Assembly: GCF_010093535.1 (NCBI RefSeq)
Contig: NW_022985162.1
Span: 124,001 to 188,000, forward strand
Origin: Lindgomyces ingoldianus
Taxonomy: Eukaryota; Ascomycota; Dothideomycetes; Pleosporales; Lindgomycetaceae
Length of the DNA: 64,000 bases
Direction of reading: 5' to 3'
The notes beneath the pieces were generated by a model that searched no databases, was not told the DNA's origin, and worked only from the letters and a program-made list of their open reading frames with translations. This document shows positions 46,947 to 59,060 of the stretch, piece after piece. Each line of letters starts with the position of its first letter. Position 1 is the first letter of the stretch. The position numbers and the translations under genes were made by a program.

Positions 46947-47474
46947 CTATCCAGTACATATGATAGTATCAAGCACTGTCGCTGGATTTGCTTCCACAGT
47001 GCACGTGGTAGTACTAAGCACCGTCATCGTACACGTCTCCGTAGTAGTAGCAGCCGGGATTGTTTGGATATACGTTACAGTCGTTGTCGTTGCCGAGACT
47101 GGATTTTCAGTTCCTCCGGAAGAGACCTGCACGTTGTAATATATAAGTGCAAACCAGACAACCCCGAAGAAAAGAATGGGTTGGAAAACGGCATCCAACG
47201 CCTTGCTTCGAACAACGTAGATGAGTTCCCACCCGGTCTTGGGATTGCGAATAGAGGGGCCGGGTGTGAGGATCGTTGGCTGGATCTCTTTGGACTGGGA
47301 CTCGGGCTCGCTCTCAAGGTATGTTGGATAAGCCCCTGGCATTGATTTGGTTTGAGCTTTTGGTGCTTTGGTAGACGAACAGTTTATTTGGGGATACGAT
47401 GGAATTGAAGAGATCTTAGATGAGGCTAGAGTAGTGGGACTCTGTACGTCTTTGTCGTTGTGGTTTGCCGCCAT
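46947..47474 (-). CDS. Single-pass membrane protein of unknown function, Thr-rich exterior
   Basis: A 175-codon frame without introns. The first about 95 residues are hydrophilic, Ser/Pro/Lys-rich and probably cytosolic. One hydrophobic segment (AVFQPILFFGVVWFALIYYN) crosses the membrane. The C-terminal about 60 residues are rich in Thr and Val with repeated TTT/CT units (SATTTTVTYIQTIP, TTTETCTMTVLSTTTCTVE) and four Cys, a composition common in O-mannosylated fungal surface proteins. No signal peptide is present, so a type II or type III topology is possible. No family is recognised. The clear membrane segment and biased repeats support a real gene. Confidence 0.65.
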   Translation of the reverse strand: MAANHNDKDVQSPTTLASSKISSIPSYPQINCSSTKAPKAQTKSMPGAYPTYLESEPESQSKEIQPTILTPGPSIRNPKTGWELIYVVRSKALDAVFQPILFFGVVWFALIYYNVQVSSGGTENPVSATTTTVTYIQTIPAATTTETCTMTVLSTTTCTVEANPATVLDTIICTG

Positions 47475-50400
47475 GATGGACTATGAATGCTGAAGGTAGG
47501 ATGTTGAGTTTGAATGGAAAGAGTCGGTATAGATTGTAGCTATCCTGTTAACAAGTACACGTAATGTTGAATGCGCTTGAAATTGGTTGGGGGTGTGGGC
47601 CCGGTGCACCAACCGTGGCTCGACATGATTTCGGAATCATGACATGATGATTTTCCAAAATCACCGTTTGTAGATGCTTTTTTTTCCCCAAGGGACTCGT
47701 TGCAACTACACGCGATACAGGTAATAGATCCTAAGCCTGCATATATGCTGCAACAGATTATAGAATATGGGTGAGGTATGCAACGTTGTGATACACACTC
47801 AACAAAGTGAGTAAATTTGGATTTACATTCGTACTCTTATTTGACGAGCAATGACAAAGGGGAAGGAACCTAAACCGCAGGGAAGAATAACAAATTGAGG
47901 GCTGTGAGCCATAACTGAATCAAACTAGTGCAAACGGAACTCCCCAATTCTCTTGGTAGTAATTTGAAGATATACTAAGAACGATAGCTCAGGAGTCAAG
48001 GGGAAAAACAAACCAAGTTGGAAGGTAAGTAAAATACCATTCTTCAGAATTGAAGCTGCACAAATAGCCCCTGAGATACTAGCCACGCCGAAAAGAATTC
48101 TCTCTATTTCGTGACTTCGACAAGAAGTTTCAACACTCCCCGTGCAGGCTCTTTGCTGCACAATTCAAGGCGATAATTACCAGTTATAGTTTTCGCTGCT
48201 TTCCCGACGGTTCGGAGCGAAGATGTCCCCTTAAACGTCTGAATTATTATTGCATTGGAGAGAAGAAACCACTTGAGCTTCTGGTAGTGAATGGCGTACG
48301 TGGTCTTGAAGGATACGGTGGTTGGTGGGTTAGCAAGGAAGAAGATGAATTGAATGAATATATTATGGCAAAAACTGACCAATGTGAAGGCCGATCATAT
48401 CTTCATCAATCTTCCATTGCCTGGATTTGCTGCTACTGGACCGTCGCTAAGATGGCCACATGTGGAGAACTCGAACACCCCCATTAACCCGCATTGCCTG
48501 AAATCCGAATAGACCAGTCTCAATCCGGTGCGGCTTCGAGATATCAATGACTTCAGTCACACTTGTATCGTTCTCTGTATCAGTAGCGTCGGCGGGGAAT
48601 ATTCCTGCAGTAGCAATGACATCGCGGATTTTTACCCGGCCGGGTCGAGTTTAAAGGGAATCGAGACAATTAAGTATCCAGGAGATATTCACATGAAAGT
48701 GCCTATGGAATATGATGTTGTATCATTCTAAATGACTTCTCATTTCACAAATATACATGCCGTTTTAGACATAATCTTGATCCAGTCCTGACAAGTTGCC
48801 ATCCTTGGCTACCTTCAAAGACTGTGATCCGCATGTTCATTCAGCAAGATCTGCTCTTCTTCTAGGGCAGCATCATGATACCTAAAAGTTAGTGACGTGC
48901 CACCTCAAATATTACTTCCTCACCATTTGTCCGAGAGGGCCTGGAGCTGTAGGTAGATCCGTGCGGATTCAACTGGCTGTCTGTACGACCATTACTTGAA
49001 CTTAGAAATGAATTTCCAAGATCTCTAGTAGCAATCCAATATGGCAACATACGGTTCGTCTCCAGCAACGTCCATTTACAGCAGGATAATCTGGAAAGTG
49101 GTATTCCTGTCAATGGCGGCCTCGAATCCTCCAATACGTCGGGATTCCTTGATAAGTAGTTAGATGAATAACATAACGATGAGCTCTCGTCTTCCAAATA
49201 AGAGAATCACATGCCTACCCCACACACATCCGTCAAACCGAAGAACCAGGCTTGTGACCTGGGTTTTATGGTATGCTGATTTATCGATGCGTTCTCCATT
49301 GGTGATAGGAACATAGTCTAGATGTTCCTTGTGAAGGGCTGCGATGAACACGGATCATATAATGGGGCATCTCTTCTGCAATTCCGTTGGCATCCGACGT
49401 CCTTTCCATGATATTGTGAAGAGCAATAGTGTTTATCATAGTGATATCACTCTCGATCCTAGCCAAGAGCTCCTAACGTTCTTCTTATGGGTTATCCATT
49501 TCGGCTCCATGGTTAGAGCTAATACTGCTTTCCAATACGTCTCCATGACCTTTCCGCGACGAATCATCTGGTCCGGGCAGTTTTGCAAGCAGTCCTTGAC
49601 CATCCATCCGCATTTTTACGCCATCGTGGTAGCTATGTTATTAATAAGAAGATGATATTCGAACTCGTCTGAAAGTGGCGGTATCCGCGCTACTGCTCAA
49701 CCATAGTTCTTGATGAGCTAACTGACAACACTCAGGCCTTGCAAAAAAAATAACACCCAAATTCAAATGCCATATATCTCTTTAGTGCTATTTCCAGCGT
49801 CATATTCGCGACTATTGCAGAACACGATGAGGGCGGATTTAATTGATCAACCCTCTTGCTGGAATTACCCAGAACACTAACAGGATACAGATATCTATGC
49901 TAAATTACCTCTCCCATTTCCCCCTCATGTTGGGTGATAGGACGCAGTAAGCTATACATTGCGACTGTGAACAGTATAAGCAGTGTCTTAAATTCGCAGG
50001 AACAATATAATCCGTTTGTTCACAGACTTGAGCCAACTCCACAGTATGTTATCACAAAACGCGGAACATAATTAGGGTGGAGTCTCTCTATTAAACGTCT
50101 CACTGGAATTCGTGAGCGGTACTAACAAATACCTGCATTTGTCTTGGAGCACAAAATGGCAGGCAGAATCGTTGTTGTTGGAGTGAGATCCTTGTTAGGG
50201 GGATTACTGGCGGATGCCTCTTCTCGAATATACTAACCTGCTGTTAAGAATTCACCCTGTGGCTCAAAGTTGCACCTAAAAGAGATTTATGATATCCATA
50301 GACGTGATATCGGAGTAGAGATAATGTATTCGAATGTCCTCTGCTGTTGTGTGGAAGAGTCGAGTCGAAGAGGGAAAGGAGGAGGGCAGTGCTAAATATA

Positions 50401-51081
50401 GGCTTCTGGATATAACTCTCGATCTAGATGCATCGCCCTCAATGGTCGGACTTGGCACGAAGAGATCACGATGACGAAATAACCGCGAGAAAGGGGACTC
50501 AGAACAAATTCCATTTATGAAACTCCACATAAAGGCACGCAAAGGAAGCACAAACTTTTTCTCCCATTCGCCCGGCCGTCCGTACCATTCCCAAAGAAAG
50601 CCCACCAGGCCATCCGAAAAATAAATCTTGTCACTCCGAAACCCCAAAGGAGATCTAAAAGTACAAGCGCAATTTTTCGGACAAAACCCCACCAGACACC
50701 TCTGCGATTTACAAACGGAGAGAGAAGGAGAGAAAAAGTGAGAAACCCTATTGCCCTATGGACATTTGAAATGCTAGACTAAGGCAAGATTGGATGAAAA
50801 TCTTTTGGTGAGGGGAAACTAAAACGAACTTTCCAGGTAAACCGTCCTACCATACCCAGATCCTGCCGGGGCCATAAAAGGACTCCGAATTCACTTTTCC
50901 GACCATTATGCGACGACGAAGTAAACCATTGCCCAGAGATGTCTAGCAGATATGATGATAGTATGATAGGTAACTCCCAAACTTTCCATACACAGCATTA
51001 CGTGAACATTACTGGGTCAAGCCAATTAAGTCAAGGCCCGAATGATCCACCCGCATGCTTTCGAGAAGCCCGGAAAGCTGT
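47475..51081. other. gene-poor stretch of about 3.6 kb
   Basis: No complete gene is recognised. Minus-strand fragments between about 48.9 and 49.6 kb, and a 138-codon frame at 50276-50692, have a somewhat protein-like composition but no family, no clean splice structure and in-frame stops between them. This may be decayed sequence. Confidence 0.5.
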
Positions 51082-52361
51082 CTAAGCGGCAGCCTCGACG
51101 GTAGCAGGGGTCTCGGTAGCGGGCTCAGCCGGGGTAGCCTCCTCGCCATCAGCATGAGCTTCGGGGTGATCGTCCTCTTTTCCGGGAGAATCGATGGCGA
51201 CCTTGACAGCGATTTCGCGACCCTCGATCTCCTTGCCATTCATCTCAGCGCAAGCCTTCTGCTGGAGCTCCTCCGAACCCAGAGTGACGAAACCGAAACC
51301 GCGGCCCTTGCGTGGCTCGTTGCGAGCCTGCAGCTTCTTGACCATGAATCGCGGGATAGGGCGAAGGGCGATCTTGGCGGAGGTTGGCTGGTAGTCAGTG
51401 AAGATTTCCATGAGCTGCGGACAATGTTAGTATTTAGGGAAGACTTAAGAATAAACGCGAACGTACCCTATCCTCCTTCAAGTCATACGGCAAGTTTGCA
51501 ACCATGACCTTGGTCTTGGACGGAACACCATCCTCTGGCGGACCACGCTGCTTGCGCTCACGGGGGACGTGAGGCTTCTTGGCGGAGAGAGTAGTCGTTC
51601 CCTCGGCACCCTTCTCAGCTGTAAGCGCTTCGTTCGTCGTTTCGGTAAGTGGGGTGACTTGGCCAGGTACATTAGTGGGTGCACTGTCGGAAGGAGCAGT
51701 GGCCTCTCCCTCGACGTGTTCGGCGCCTTCACCGGTCTCCGTCTTCTGAACTCACGGGTTAGCAACAATCTCAGTGCCACAACTAAGAGGGATATCTTAC
51801 TGAGCGTCCGCCGCGTCCAGTGCGAGCACCACGACCACGGCCGCGGCCCCGACCGCGAGTCGACGCACGACGGCGATGCTCTGTTCCACTTGCACCCTCT
51901 GCGCCGCTACCAGAGCCCTCAGCATGAGCTTCGGGGGTACGAGCGAGCTGAATAGACACCTTGCGGTCGAGAATAGCCTTGCCGTTGAGTTCGGCAATAG
52001 CACGTTCGGCCTCGGAGGGGGTTGACAGAGCAACGAATGCATATCCGACGGGGCGGGAGGTGCGTGGATTGGTGGGGATGGTGGTGGATTCGCTGTGTAA
52101 ATACAAATGTTAGTCCAAATGTCCGCTAGGAAGGCGTCGTCGTGGGGGGGGTACTTACACCAAGTAGCCTTGGAAGAAGTCCTTCAACTCCCCCTCAGAG
52201 GTCGCATAAGCGAGGTTTCCGATGTAGAGTCTCCTACCCTCGGCGGCGCTAGCAATAACAGCCTCGTTCTCGGCTGCGTTGGGCTGGGTGCCAGCGGTCT
52301 CGGTGTTTTCGAGGGAGGTGGTGGCCATCTGGGCGGTAACACTATCGATAGCGGCGGACAT
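51082..52361 (-). CDS. Two-RRM RNA-binding protein with central RGG region (Sbp1-like), 4 exons
   Basis: Exons in transcription order: 52361-52159, 52092-51801, 51745-51467 and 51414-51082; 368 aa. RRM1 has RNP2 LYIGNLAY and, after intron 1, RNP1 PVGYAFVAL and AIAELNGKAILDRKVSI. An Arg/Gly stretch follows (RGRGRGRGRGARTGRGGR). RRM2 has VMVANLPYDL and KGRGFGFVTL, then CAEMNGKEIEGREIAV. The acidic Ala/Glu/Pro-rich tail ends in VEAAA. The order RRM-RGG-RRM is that of yeast Sbp1, which binds eIF4G and mRNA and represses translation or promotes decapping. Orthology is inferred from architecture only. It is head-to-head with the Tah18 gene. Confidence 0.9.
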
Positions 52362-53262
52362 GGTGACTTAAGTTTTTGATGTTGATGACACGAGAAAGTG
52401 AAGAGATCGTGCGAAAAGTTGAGGAAACTTTGGGCGTCCTGGTTTACCTTGATAAAGGTCGTACCTTGAACAGTGTTTGGTGAGTTGAAGGGGATGGAAA
52501 TTGACAAGACCGCCTGGAGGTGGAACTTATTGACGAGAGGGAGTTGGCGTGGGTAGCTACGAGCCCGAGAGCGTGAGGGGGTGAGAAGGCTGATGGAGGC
52601 TGGTGGGTTGATCTCTGAAGTTGACTGGAGTGCAGGAAGGAAAAGGAGCAGCTGTCGCCGCTCAAAATATTTGAGGTCCGCTCGCACAGGCGCCAGCCAC
52701 TAGCCCGATTAGGAATGCGAAGCGGGTTTTCTCGCCGCGAAGAAAGGGCGCCGGGGACGGGGAAATTGAGGACCCGCTTACTTTGGCAGGCAGCAGCCAC
52801 AGTGAAGTGAATGTGAAAGGTTGTTTTGCGGGCTATCCTGGTCTTGGAGTGAGAGAAAATAAGAAGTCCTTTATTCACGTGCAGGAGAAATTTATGCGCT
52901 TGCTAAGATAGGGGAGCAAAATGTCATTACATAAGCGGCGTTATGCTTGCCATTTTAGTTGACCCTGCCGAGGAACCAGCATCTCGCACCTTGCGCGCCA
53001 CCAAAAGCCAATCACCACGACACCGCAATGACGATGCAGCTTCACTTTCGCATCCTCGCCTCATGGAGCGCTCGGCAGCTCCAATCATGACCAGTTTTCA
53101 AAGTCGAGACACGTTCTGCTGGCGCGCCCCTCTTTCTCTGGCGGCATTAGGAAGGCGAAGGTCGAGCTGAACTATCAGCCTTGCTTTTTGCCAGGGCTGC
53201 TGGACTTCAAAATCGTATTGAAATTGCGTGCATCTGCACTGACTGACGCACATTCAACCGCC
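52362..53262. promoter_or_regulatory. head-to-head spacer between the RRM protein and Tah18 genes
   Basis: About 0.9 kb containing both promoters and 5' leaders. A pyrimidine-rich leader precedes the RRM gene. No further gene is recognised. Confidence 0.5.
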
Positions 53263-55385
53263 ATGGGTGCTCTACCGGAGCGCAAAGCTCTGATCCTCTA
53301 TGGTTCCGAAACAGGAAATGCTCAAGATGTTGCTGAGGAGCTGGGCAGGATCGCAGAGCGACTGCGGTTTGACACAGAAATCGCGGAACTGAACGCCATC
53401 ACCCTTGTATGTAAAGATCGGATCGAACACCCGGCACGCTAGTCTGACTTCCGTCTTCAGGGGCGACTGCTGCAATCCTCTGTGATTCTTATTTCCATCT
53501 CTACAACTGGCCAAGGAGATCTCCCACTAAACTCTCAGATATTCTGGAAGGCACTTCGAAGCACCAGGCTTCGGCCTGGATGTTTACAGCAGGTGAAGTT
53601 TGCGTCCTTCGGTCTGGGGGACACCTCGTATTCAAAGTAAGTGGATTGTCGCATGTCCAAATACAAGCCTGACTTGAAGGAAGATTTAATTGGGCACATC
53701 GTAAGCTCTACAACCGCCTTGTCCAGCTCGGCGCCCAACCAGTATGTGACCGAGGAGAAGCAGATGAGCAGCATCCCGAAGGGTAAGTTGACGTAAGTTC
53801 TTATCGTCATGGTCCCTCGTTCATCTAAAAAGTGTTCACGTCTGACCCTCTGCTTCTACTGCAGGGTTGACGGAGCATTTTTACCTTGGTCGACAAAACT
53901 TCGTCAACGTCTAATTGAAAACTATCCCCTTCCAGATGGTGTCGAGCCTATTCCGGACGACGTACTTCTGGACCCAAAGTGGCTACTTGACTTTGACGAT
54001 GGGAATGATTTCGCATCACAAACGAAAAATCCTCCAGTCGCTACCCCCTCCGTACCAAAAGCTCATAAAGAAGCTATACCACCATTGGATCTTCTCAACA
54101 TTCCAGGAGGGTTTTCAGCCAAGGTCGTTTCGAACAAAAGACTCACACCTGTGTCGCATTGGCAAGATGTTCGCCACCTCATCCTCGATACCCCCGAATA
54201 CCGTCCTTACATTCCGGGCGACACTGTTACCATATACCCAAAGAATTTTCCTGCTGATGTCGAAGAGTTTCTAAAAACCATGCATTGGGAGGCCATTGCA
54301 GATACCCCTCTCAAATTTACTCCATCATCCCCCAGCACCTCTACTGCTTCGCCATTACCTATCCCAAACCTACCCTTGGGTGCCGCCGTCACCCTAAGAA
54401 CTCTCCTCACAAATTACCTCGACATCATTTCCATACCCCGTCGTTCCTTCTTCGCCCAACTTTCGCACTTCACGAGTGATGAATTCCATCGTGAGCGGCT
54501 GCTCGAATTCACGAATCCGGAGTACATCGATGAGCTATACGACTACACTACCCGGCCCCGACGGAGTATCTTGGAAGTTCTGCAAGAGTTCGAAAGCGTC
54601 AAGATTCCCTGGCAGCGCGTTTGCTCTCTCATTCCTGTTCTTCGGGGTAGGCAGTTCAGCATTGCGAGTGCCCAGTCTCCTTTAGCAAAAGAGGAAAAGC
54701 ATACTAGGATCGAGCTCATTGTTGCTATAGTGAAGTACCGCACTGTCATGAAACGTATACGACAAGGCGTCTGTACGCGGTACGTTGCCTCACTTACGCC
54801 TGGCCAAGAAATTAGTATCACTTTCCAGCGAGGCGGTTTAGGTGTCACAAAAGCGGAAACTGAGAAACCAGTCGTAATGGTGGGACCTGGAACTGGAGTA
54901 GCGCCGATGCGGGCGTTAATCTATCAAAGAAACTACTGGCGGCAAGAACTCGAAAGAAGTTTTGATGATGCACCGAAAGATATTCTCTTTTTTGGATGTC
55001 GTAATGCTCAAGCAGATTTTTTTTTCAAGGACGATTGGGAGGCGTTAAAGACGGAAGGGGTTCCACTCGATGTTCTATCAGCATTTTCGAGAGATCAAGT
55101 AAGTTTTTACCTTTATTCATATGTATACACCATGCTGACTCTATCTAGCGACGGAAAGTCTATGTCCAAGACCTTGTTCGTCAAAATAGCGCCGTTGTCT
55201 ACGATACCCTCGCGAACAAAGAGGGTGTAGTATACATATGTGGTTCTTCGGGTAAGATGCCACAGGCCGTCCGGGAAGCTCTGATAGAGGTTTTCCAAAG
55301 TCATGGAAGTCTGAGTCGGGAGGAGGCGGAAGCATATCTAGTTGGAATGGAAAAGTGTGGAAGATATAAGCAGGAGACTTGGTGA
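53263..55385 (+). CDS. TAH18: NADPH-dependent diflavin reductase Tah18/NDOR1, 5 exons
   Basis: Exons are 53263-53406, 53461-53636, 53684-53782, 53865-55098 and 55149-55385; 629 aa. Tah18 passes electrons from NADPH through FAD and FMN to Dre2 in cytosolic Fe-S cluster assembly. The flavodoxin domain shows LILYGSETGNAQDVAEEL at residue 11, ISTTGQGDLPLNSQIFWK, and FGLGDTSYSKFNWAHRKL across intron 2. The FAD-binding part has HLILDTPEYRPYIPGDTV, the FAD motif RGRQFSIAS and MVGPGTGVAPMRALIYQR. The NADPH part has ILFFGCRNAQADFFFKDDW and VYICGSSGKMPQAVREAL, with a terminal aromatic residue (KQETW), as in related reductases. The intron in 53783-53864 was placed by GVDGAFLPWS. Cytosolic. Confidence 0.94.
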
Positions 55386-55702
55386 GCAGTGGCCTGACCG
55401 TTAAGACGTAGACATTAGGATCGAAAATTAGAACCCCAGAATTTGGCATAGAATCTCTGCTCCCGCACCTTCATCAACCATAATTTCTTTTCCCGCGACA
55501 TGGAGGGATAATCCATTACATAAGCGATCTCTTGGCAGACGTCGGATAACGACGGCGGGGAAACTTTCCGTCGCTCCTCGGCTCTCGCAAGCTTCAATCG
55601 TCTCGCTGAATCCCACCCTTGCTCTCGCACCCACATCTCAATTGCTCCTCCATCCGCGCCACAGCATTCACGAACGAGAGATATTGGCAGTTTCAAGTCA
55701 AA
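55386..55702. other. short intergenic spacer
   Basis: 317 bp from the Tah18 stop to the ETF-beta start, same direction. It holds a 3' flank and a promoter. Confidence 0.5.
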
Positions 55703-56608
55703 ATGTCTGGATTGAGAATATTGGTGCCCGTGAAGCGGGTCATTGACTATGCTGTATGCTTCTCTCACATTTACTATGGTCCAATTCGCAATACCTTAAT
55801 ACCCTCCTTATCTTATAATATCTACAATTTCCCCCCCAGAACCCAATCTCACAGGTTGACTATTCACTAAAATGTCACACACCAGGTCAAACCCCGTGTC
55901 AACCGCGCTCAAACCGCCGTTGAAACTGCCAGCGTCAAACACTCAATGAACCCCTTCGACGAACTATCCATCGAAGAAGCCGTCCGCCTACGCGAACGCA
56001 AACTCCCCGTCGAGGAAATTGTCGCCTTCACTGCCGGGCCCCCCAAAGCGCAAGACATCCTACGGACCGCCATGGCCATGGGCGCCGACAAAGGCATCCA
56101 CGTGCAGCTCGACGAAAAAGACGCTAGTCAACAGCTCGAGCCGCTGGGCGTGGCAAAGTTACTAAAAAAAGTTGTTCAGGAGCAGAAGAGCAATCTCGTG
56201 ATATTGGGGAAACAGAGTATCGATGATGATGCGGGGCAGACGGGGCAGATGCTAGCGGGGCTGTTGGACTGGCCGCAGGCGACGCAGGCGAGTAAGGTGG
56301 ATATTGAGGGCGATGTGGTGACTGTGACGAGGGAGGTTGATGGGGGGGTTGAAACGCTTAAGACGAAGTTGCCGATGGTTATTACAACGGATTTGAGGTT
56401 GAATGAGCCACGGTACGCGAGCTTGCCAAATATCATGAAGGCGAAGAAGAAGCCGCTCGAGAAGAAGACATTGAGGGATTATGAGGAGAAGTTTGGGGCG
56501 AGGTTGAAGACGATTAAGGTTACGGAGCCACCGCCACGCAAAGGAGGTGTTAAGGTGGAGGATGTGGATGGGATGATTAGCAAGTTGAAGGAGTTGGGAG
56601 CGTTGTAA
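55703..56608 (+). CDS. Electron transfer flavoprotein subunit beta, 2 exons
   Basis: Exons are 55703-55753 and 55886-56608; 257 aa, the usual size. With the alpha subunit it accepts electrons from mitochondrial acyl-CoA and related dehydrogenases and passes them to ETF-ubiquinone oxidoreductase. The N-terminus ILVPVKRVIDYAVKPRVN spans the 132-nt intron and is the family start. Then come MNPFDELSIEEAVRLRER, ILGKQSIDDDAGQTGQMLAG (the conserved nucleotide-binding loop) and GVETLKTKLPMVITTDLRLN. RYASLPNIMKAKKKPLEKK is the ETF-beta signature with the lysine-rich recognition loop. The mitochondrial import signal is not distinct, as is common for the beta subunit. Confidence 0.94.
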
Positions 56609-56799
56609 GGCAGGCGATGGATAACGATTGGACACGTACTGTATATATTACACTTGGATGGGATAGATTCTGACACAACAACATTGTATGGCAAGAAAAT
56701 AGAGAGGGTTGCAGTCATGTGCTTATTTCTTAAGGTGGGAATGCTATCTGACGACGGCAACTATCTAACTTTATCCCAGAGGCACTAGCTGATCTTTAC

Positions 56800-58811
56800 T
56801 CAACTCCCTTGCAACCTCCTGATCCTTTCTTCTGCCGCCCTCGCCCTCCTCTCCCTCTCCAACCTCGCCCTCACCTCCGGCGATAACCCCCTAGCCTCCT
56901 CCTCCCTCTTCTCTGCCCCTGTTTTCTCCGGCAACACCCCCAACGCTTTCCCCTTCCCAACTCTCTTCTCCATCCTCTTCGCCTCCTCCAATTCACTCTC
57001 TTTCCGCAACCTCTCAGTCTCTGCCTTCCTTCTATCCGCCTCCGCCTTTTCTTCCGCGGCTTTCTCAGACCTTTCTCTATACTCGCGCTTCTCGACTTCC
57101 AACTTTGAGAGTGCGGCCGGGATACCCGATTTCTCCCAATCCCAGACTGATTCTCCGAGTTCGGAACGCGCGACGCGGAAGGCATCTCGAGTTGCGCGGT
57201 CGCCGGCCAGACTGAAAGGAGTGCGGGCATCATCACTCATAATGGTTGGGTCGGCACCGGCTTTTGTCAGTAGGGCTAAGACAACCGGTGCCGCGTTGAG
57301 CGAGGCAGCGAGATGGAGTGGTGTCGGGGCATGGAAGTTGGATGGAATAAAAGTAAATGTGGATGGGATGTTATTGGATTTGAGGTAGTTTAGCAGAGCT
57401 GGGATTTTAGACCGCTTGATTATCGAGGTGATCTGAGAAGTGTGGAGAGCCGCTGTCTCTTCCTCTTTCGAGAGTTTTGGAGGTTTTGGAGGTTTGGATG
57501 GAGGAGGTGTAGCAGGAATGGCTGCTGACTCTGATATGTTGAGAGCAGTAAGAGCAGCCTCATCGAGGGTGCTTTGCTTCACCCGTGTGAGTTCGACGAA
57601 GGCACGCATGAGTTCGTTTTGAGTAGCTCGTCGTGTGCTGAACGGGAAACCTCGATTTCGCCCATCGTTGTTACTAAGGATCTGTCCTTCATAGGGTCCG
57701 AAAAGAGTCCGGCGGTTGGTGCTTCCTGTTGCTCGAATGAACAGGAGCTCGGCGGAATCTATCATGGTCTTCCAGCCTTTGAGTAGGTCTCGGACTTCGT
57801 TTGTAAGCGCAGCTTCATTATACCGACGCAAAGATGAGCCAGCAGAATGAGCAGCGCCCTTGGAAGCGTCGTTTGCAGATTGCGATCCACCTTGTTTTCG
57901 TCGGGTAGTGTAACGATGGAAAGTCTTATGCGCAATGACGGTTGCTGAGCGTTCATCTGCTCCAGTGTGTTTCTTGCTCATTTTGGGGGCTAGTGCTACA
58001 ATCATGGCAGCGAAGTGTCCGCCACCAATCATGCAGAGGAAGTAATGTGGTCCGGTGTTTGTCCCTAGCAGAGGGATGCCACCGTCTGTCTTGACCTTTG
58101 GTGGTGGCGTTGGCGCGAATTGTTTGCTTCGGATGGTTTCGACAATGTGTGATTCCTCCTCCTGCTCGGAATCAGAGAATATGGCGCGATACACCCCTAA
58201 CGACATATTCTCGGGTAGCAAAGGGGAGGTAAACCAGAATAACGGAGGCTTTCCCGACCCTCGTTGCTTCTTTTTTGATGCAAATTCGTCAAAAGCCGGA
58301 TTTGATATCTTTGCTTGCTTCTTCAGCAGTGCACTCAACGTCGACTCTTGTGCCTTGTTCCCTTCCTCCTCATCCTCATCGGATTCTGAGGACTGTGATC
58401 CTGATAGGCTCTCATCTAATTCACCAATGAGCTTTTCGAAATCTGCCTCTCCTACTGGTTTCAGGCCCCTCATCTTCTGCTTCAAGTTGTAGCTATGGAG
58501 ATCGGATCGGACATGATTCCGCTGCTCAACGACGGACGCAAAGGATAGACGGCAGAGGTTGCAGGAAGTGGCTTTTGTTGGAGTCCCATCGGCATTCTCA
58601 GAGTTCTCGCCAGCTTCGCTCGCGGGAGTGGATATCCTCAGCGGTGTTTCTGGGGCTGGTCGCTCGAGCTGGCTCTTGAGAGTGATTGTGGACAGGAGCT
58701 CCTCCGGGAGGTCGAACACTGTGAGGATTAACATTGGAAGAGTGAGGTTTAAGAGGGGCTATACATACCATAGAGTGGACGGTACAGAATATGGTCGCCT
58801 TTCTGCGCCAT
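56800..58811 (-). CDS. VMS1: Vms1/ANKZF1-type peptidyl-tRNA endonuclease of ribosome quality control, 2 exons
   Basis: Exons are 58811-58769 and 58718-56800; 653 aa. Vms1 cleaves the tRNA of stalled peptidyl-tRNA on 60S ribosomes, releasing the nascent chain, and works with Cdc48. A C2H2-type finger is seen as CNLCRLSFASVVEQRNHVRS (about residues 71-90). The VLRF1 domain includes GPHYFLCMIGGGHFAAMI and the catalytic loop HRYTTRRKQGGSQSAND, which keeps the GSQ glutamine that is essential in yeast. Then SAELLFIRATGSTNRRTLFG. One ankyrin pair lies in PTPLHLAASLNAAPVVLALL. The Lys/Glu-rich coiled coil ends in RERRARAAEERIRRLQ, like a Cdc48-binding VIM helix. All catalytic features look intact. 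Confidence 0.93.
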
Positions 58812-59060
58812 GTTGTTGGGTTTGGGCTTTTGGTTGAGATTATGCGTTAGAGGGAAGGTTATTTGTAGGTTGAAATGGAATTTGGTGGAGAGTCACAACG
58901 TCACTTGCACGAGTCAGTAGTTGGCCAAGTCGCTAAGTATTGACTCACGGCTTCGGCTTACATCCCCAAATCATTAATTACAACCCTCAAACCGTCCCAA
59001 TTCATATTTCAACTCACCTCTTATTCTATCTACAAGTGACATCTTCATGAATACTTCGCA
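58812..59060. promoter_or_regulatory. head-to-head spacer between VMS1 and the gene at 59061
   Basis: A 249-bp spacer between divergent start codons, probably a shared promoter. Confidence 0.5.

Noticed and set aside
48889..49466. Several minus-strand frames that might be exons of one gene
   Set aside because: Stops lie between them, no consistent donor/acceptor set joins them, and no family is recognised.
50276..50692. 138-codon minus frame
   Set aside because: Contains plausible stretches, but no domain, start context or partner exons; kept only as part of the gene-poor region.
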